A stretch of DNA of 64,000 bases from an uncultured Lachnospiraceae bacterium (lineage in GTDB: Bacteria; Bacillota; Clostridia; Lachnospirales; Lachnospiraceae): assembly GCA_910585555.1 (NCBI GenBank), contig CAJUFU010000003.1:1-64000 (forward strand), given 5' to 3'. The notes beneath the pieces are model-generated. The model worked only from the letters and a program-made list of their open reading frames with translations, was not told the DNA's origin and searched no databases. This document shows, piece by piece, positions 61,106 to 64,000 of the stretch. The translations under genes and the position numbers were made by a program. Within the stretch, counting starts at the first letter, position 1. Each line of letters opens with the position of its first letter.

Positions 61106-61136
61106 AGAAAAGCCAGACCGCACTGGCCTGGCTTTA
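61106..61136 (-). terminator. Terminator after the DUF6465 gene
   Basis: Stem AAGCCAG/CTGGCTT with inner GC pairing, followed on the minus strand by a T-run. It lies about 40 bp after the stop of the small gene at 61172. The 67-codon frame that runs through it (61003-61206) is not considered a gene. Confidence 0.75.
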
Positions 61137-61171
61137 AGCTCCTCTTCATCTCTGCTATGATTCCTCTTTCT

Positions 61172-61393
61172 CTAAAAGAGATTGACTTTCCCGACGATTC
61201 CGTCATTGATCACATAATAGGCTGTAAAATCCTCCGGTTTCACATAGACCTGTAAATCTTCAATGGACTCTTCCTTATGCCCCTTGGCTACATAATGCGC
61301 TTTCACTCTGGCAAGAACGTCATCCATATTTGCTTCATACTCACGATACTGTAACACTACCTCCGGTGCAACTTGATTTTTTTCCTTTTCCAT
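61172..61393 (-). CDS. DUF6465-family small protein
   Basis: A 73-residue protein. The C-terminal stretch DLQVYVKPEDFTAYYVINDG, then IVGKVNLF, is typical of DUF6465, small clostridial proteins of unknown role. The N-terminal part (VVLQYREYEANMDDVLARVK) is helical and charged. It has its own terminator downstream. Confidence 0.8.
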   Translation of the reverse strand: MEKEKNQVAPEVVLQYREYEANMDDVLARVKAHYVAKGHKEESIEDLQVYVKPEDFTAYYVINDGIVGKVNLF

Positions 61394-61485
61394 TAGAATT
61401 CTCCCTTTCTTTATCAGTCGTACTATATTACAGTTCCCTTACATAGTATCACACTCCACGTTATCCCACAAGAGACAAAACCGAC

Positions 61486-62940
61486 TTATCTTCGAATCCA
61501 GGTGCTTTTGGAGAACAAAATCAAAATCGGGAATATTTCCAGCCTTCCTGCCAGCATATCTACAATCAAGAGCAATTTGGATAAAACACTATAACCGCTA
61601 AAGTTACAGGTGGGCCCCACACTTTCAAGCCCCGGACCAATATTGTTGAAACATGCTAGCACCGCCGAGAAATTCGTCATCGTAGAAAATCCGTCAATGG
61701 AAATCACAATAAAGCTGAATACCACGATAAAGGCATAGGCCGCCAGATAAGCATTCATGTTATCCAGTACACCCTCCCGCACCATCTGCCCGTTTACACG
61801 CACTACCTGCACTTTCTGGGGATGCAGAATCTGGCGCACATTACGCCGCAGACTCTTGATCAAAAGCAGCGTCCTGCCGCATTTAAAACCGCCGCCGGTG
61901 CTACCCGCACAGGCGCCCACAATCATAAGACCTAAGAGGATTGCCTTGGAAAAGCTGGGCCACAAATCAAAGTCCGTAGTCGCAAAACCCGTGGTCGTTA
62001 TGATACTCGACACCTGAAATGCCGCGTGACGCAAAGACTCTCCAAAGGATGCGTACATGCCGCTGATATTCCAAGCAATCAACAAGATACTGCTCACTAC
62101 CACACCAAGGTAGAACCGCAGTTCCTCATCTTTTACAACATTCCGCACCTGCCTGATGAACAGCATAAAGTAACAGCTGAAGTTTACCCCAAAAAGCAGC
62201 ATGAACACTGTGCACACATTCTGCAGATAAGGGCTGTAGCCGGCAATGCTGTCATTTTTAATACCAAAGCCGCCGGTTCCCGCCGTGCCAAAGGCCGTAC
62301 AGACCGCATCAAAAAGCGGCATACGTCCAATCAGAAGAAACACAATATTCAATACAGTCAAAAAGATATAAATGAAATACAGTATCTTGGCCGAATCCTT
62401 CATCCTGGGCACCAGCTTTTCCACCTTGGGCCCCGGGCTCTCCGCCCGCAGAAGATGCATGGTATAGCCATCGCTTTTGTCCCTGCCCCGGCCGATGGCC
62501 AGCACAAACACCAGAACGCCCATACCGCCCAGCCAATGTGTGAAGCTCCGCCAGTAAAGATTTCCCATGGAAAGCGCCTCTACACTGTCAAGAATAGAGG
62601 CTCCTGTTGTAGTAAAACCGGATACCGTCTCAAACAAGGCGTCAATAAAATGCGGAATTTCCCTGGAAAAATAAAAGGGAAGACACCCCAAAAGACTCAT
62701 CACAATCCAGCTGATTCCCACACAAACAAGACCTTCTCTTGCATAAAAACCTTTCTTGGCATTACGGCAGATAAAAGTCAGAATAAATGCCGTAAGCAAA
62801 GCAATGACTATACTAGTCAAGAATCCCGCTATGGTCCGTTCCTCACCATGATATACACTGATCAGCAGGGCAGGTAGCATAAAGATTGCCTCCACATAAA
62901 GTATCCTGCCGATAAATTTCCCCATCATCCGATAATTCAT
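61486..62940 (-). CDS. trkH: Potassium uptake protein TrkH
   Basis: A 484-residue Trk/Ktr channel subunit with eight or more membrane helices and the four selectivity loops, visible as GFTTTGASI, GTAGTGGFG, ITTTGFATTDF and FNNIGPGLESVGP. It forms the K+ pore and works with the RCK protein TrkA encoded just upstream. GAGGA lies before the chosen ATG (MNYRMMGKF); another ATG is four codons earlier. The pair is an operon with trkA, separated by 59 bp that contain a short hairpin. Confidence 0.95.
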   Translation of the reverse strand: MNYRMMGKFIGRILYVEAIFMLPALLISVYHGEERTIAGFLTSIVIALLTAFILTFICRNAKKGFYAREGLVCVGISWIVMSLLGCLPFYFSREIPHFIDALFETVSGFTTTGASILDSVEALSMGNLYWRSFTHWLGGMGVLVFVLAIGRGRDKSDGYTMHLLRAESPGPKVEKLVPRMKDSAKILYFIYIFLTVLNIVFLLIGRMPLFDAVCTAFGTAGTGGFGIKNDSIAGYSPYLQNVCTVFMLLFGVNFSCYFMLFIRQVRNVVKDEELRFYLGVVVSSILLIAWNISGMYASFGESLRHAAFQVSSIITTTGFATTDFDLWPSFSKAILLGLMIVGACAGSTGGGFKCGRTLLLIKSLRRNVRQILHPQKVQVVRVNGQMVREGVLDNMNAYLAAYAFIVVFSFIVISIDGFSTMTNFSAVLACFNNIGPGLESVGPTCNFSGYSVLSKLLLIVDMLAGRLEIFPILILFSKSTWIRR

Positions 62941-62999
62941 AGTATTCCTCATGCCGAAGCGTTTACGCGACGAGGCGACGCTTCATGCGCCACCCTTTC

Positions 63000-64000
63000 T
63001 CAAGACTCGAAAATATCATTGAGCTGATAGATTACTTCATCTCTTCCTGTCACAATAATCACTCTGTCTCCTTTGGAATAGAAGGAATCACCATTCGCTA
63101 TCTCAAAGCTGTTGAGTTTGTTGATACCCGCGATACGTATATTTTTCTTAAGCTTTACTTTCTTAAGCGGTTCCTCACAGTGCTTCGTGTGCTCATCCAC
63201 AATGAACTCGATTGCCTCCGCTTGACCGTCCGCAATCGCGTTGACTGCCTGGGCCGCACCGGTCTGGTTCCTGATGGCCCGTATATACCGGACAATATCA
63301 TTGCAACAAAGTTCCTTCGGACTTATGGTACTGCCCACTGAAAGTGTGTCCAAAATACTGTTGTTGCTAAGACGCCCTAATTTGGTAATGATCTGGGGCA
63401 CTTTACGGCTGTTGCCAAAGAGGGAAGTGATGATATTCATTTCGTCCACTCCGGTCAACGTCACAAGGGCGTCACATTCCGCGATACCCTCCCTGTCCAG
63501 CAAAAACTCGCTGCTGGCATCCCCATGCACCACTGTCACCTCCGGGAGCTGATTCGCCAGTGACAAACATCTCTCATAATCCTGCTCAATGATTTCCACC
63601 ATAATCCCGTCCCGGACAAGAAGCTGGGCCAGGTAATAGCTGAGCCGTCCGCCGCCGCATAGAATCACCCGTTTCGCCTTGTGGGTAATGATTCCCATAT
63701 TTTTTAAAAAAATTGTCAATTCCCTGGTGGAAGCCGTGACAAAAATGCGGTCCCCTGCCTGTAAGACAAAATTACCATCGGGAATGATAGCCTTGCCGTT
63801 CCTTAAGACTGCACAGACCAAAATCTTACACTTGACCACACTGCCCAAACCATACAGACTCACATCCCGCAGCTTGGAATCTTCCTTGATACGTAGTTCC
63901 ACAATCTCCACTTTGCCCTTGGCGAAAGTGTCTCTCTTTAAAAACCCGGGATATTTGATCAGCCGCTCCATCTCGATTGCCGCCTGTCTCTCCGGATTGA
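63000..64000 (-). CDS. trkA: Trk potassium transport regulator TrkA (5' end beyond window)
   Basis: About 333 residues visible of a protein usually near 456; the frame is open to the right edge (upstream residues read NPERQAAIEMERLIKYPGF), so the start is outside. Visible are the end of the first RCK domain, a first TrkA_C (VELRIKEDSKLRDVSLYGLG), a second Rossmann/RCK domain (RVILCGGGRLSYYLAQLL, VVHGDASSEFLLDREGI, DALVTLTGVDEMNII) and a second TrkA_C (about the last 90 residues). It gates TrkH in response to nucleotides. Confidence 0.94.
   Translation of the reverse strand, partial: NPERQAAIEMERLIKYPGFLKRDTFAKGKVEIVELRIKEDSKLRDVSLYGLGSVVKCKILVCAVLRNGKAIIPDGNFVLQAGDRIFVTASTRELTIFLKNMGIITHKAKRVILCGGGRLSYYLAQLLVRDGIMVEIIEQDYERCLSLANQLPEVTVVHGDASSEFLLDREGIAECDALVTLTGVDEMNIITSLFGNSRKVPQIITKLGRLSNNSILDTLSVGSTISPKELCCNDIVRYIRAIRNQTGAAQAVNAIADGQAEAIEFIVDEHTKHCEEPLKKVKLKKNIRIAGINKLNSFEIANGDSFYSKGDRVIIVTGRDEVIYQLNDIFES

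Noticed and set aside
61003..61206. A 67-codon minus-strand frame with an apparent start
   Set aside because: It runs through the terminator hairpin at 61106-61136 and the PadR promoter region; no ribosome binding site or family likeness.
62953..62999. Hairpin between trkA and trkH as a terminator
   Set aside because: The stem has no T-run on the minus strand and the two genes are a usual operon; more likely a small regulatory or neutral hairpin.

Overview
The window looks like chromosome from a spore-forming, low-GC anaerobe of the Clostridia, most likely Lachnospiraceae. The basis is the full spoIIAA-spoIIAB-sigF operon, spoVAA-AB-AC, a FapA-type (DUF342) protein, DUF512, a T-box valS leader, DUF6465 and many two-component systems. 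No rRNA or tRNA genes were seen. Much of the sequence is housekeeping or signalling DNA, interrupted by AT-rich, probably acquired patches (about 4.1-12.1 kb and 28.4-29.9 kb).

Layout. 1-4.05 kb: an FtsX-type ABC exporter (permease cut by the left edge) with its own OmpR-type regulator and sensor kinase, and a 210-bp MITE-like element. 4.1-6.3 kb: a RhuM-family gene and a Fic-family gene whose active site is degenerate. 6.45-12.7 kb: spoVAD, cut into two pieces by a 5,224-bp element carrying a large serine recombinase. The element also holds an AlbA_2-type protein, a membrane protein and the wreck of a PIN toxin module. Joining the two pieces at an 8-bp core gives back an intact 340-residue SpoVAD. 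12.8-15.5 kb: a phosphopantetheinyl transferase and a Suv3-like RNA helicase. 15.8-22.4 kb: an HD-GYP response regulator and two hybrid kinases, the second fused to a DegV (fatty-acid-binding) domain. 22.4-25.5 kb: another kinase/regulator pair. 25.6-28.4 kb: a TetM-like ribosomal GTPase fused to a YacP/Rae1-type nuclease domain. 28.4-35.3 kb: a second AlbA_2-type protein, cobS, two acetyltransferases, a DUF512 radical-SAM protein, an FMN oxidoreductase, the second MITE copy and a half-length CbiD.

35.4-39.1 kb is a sporulation cluster: spoVAA-AB-AC with sigma-G-like promoters, convergent with spoIIAA-AB-sigF. 39.3-47.2 kb runs on the minus strand: valS (T-box controlled), FapA, folC, a 49-residue protein and a TPR membrane protein. 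47.2-55.8 kb is a sugar locus: intracellular GH66 enzyme, ABC importer, and a divergent YesM/YesN-type pair, probably for isomalto-oligosaccharides or dextran fragments. 56-64 kb holds an ECF S component, small membrane proteins, a PadR-DUF1700-DUF4097-PspC envelope module with visible operators, and TrkH/TrkA potassium uptake (TrkA cut by the right edge).

The strongest observation is the spoVAD element. Its two ends together form a symmetric attP-like site with perfect 10-bp arms, and the interrupted gene still has a perfect sigma-G promoter. Because sigma-G genes act in the forespore, whose chromosome is inherited, this differs from the classic skin-type elements that leave the doomed mother-cell chromosome. 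Two fusions (TetM-like GTPase + YacP/Rae1, and histidine kinase + receiver + DegV) also deserve attention.
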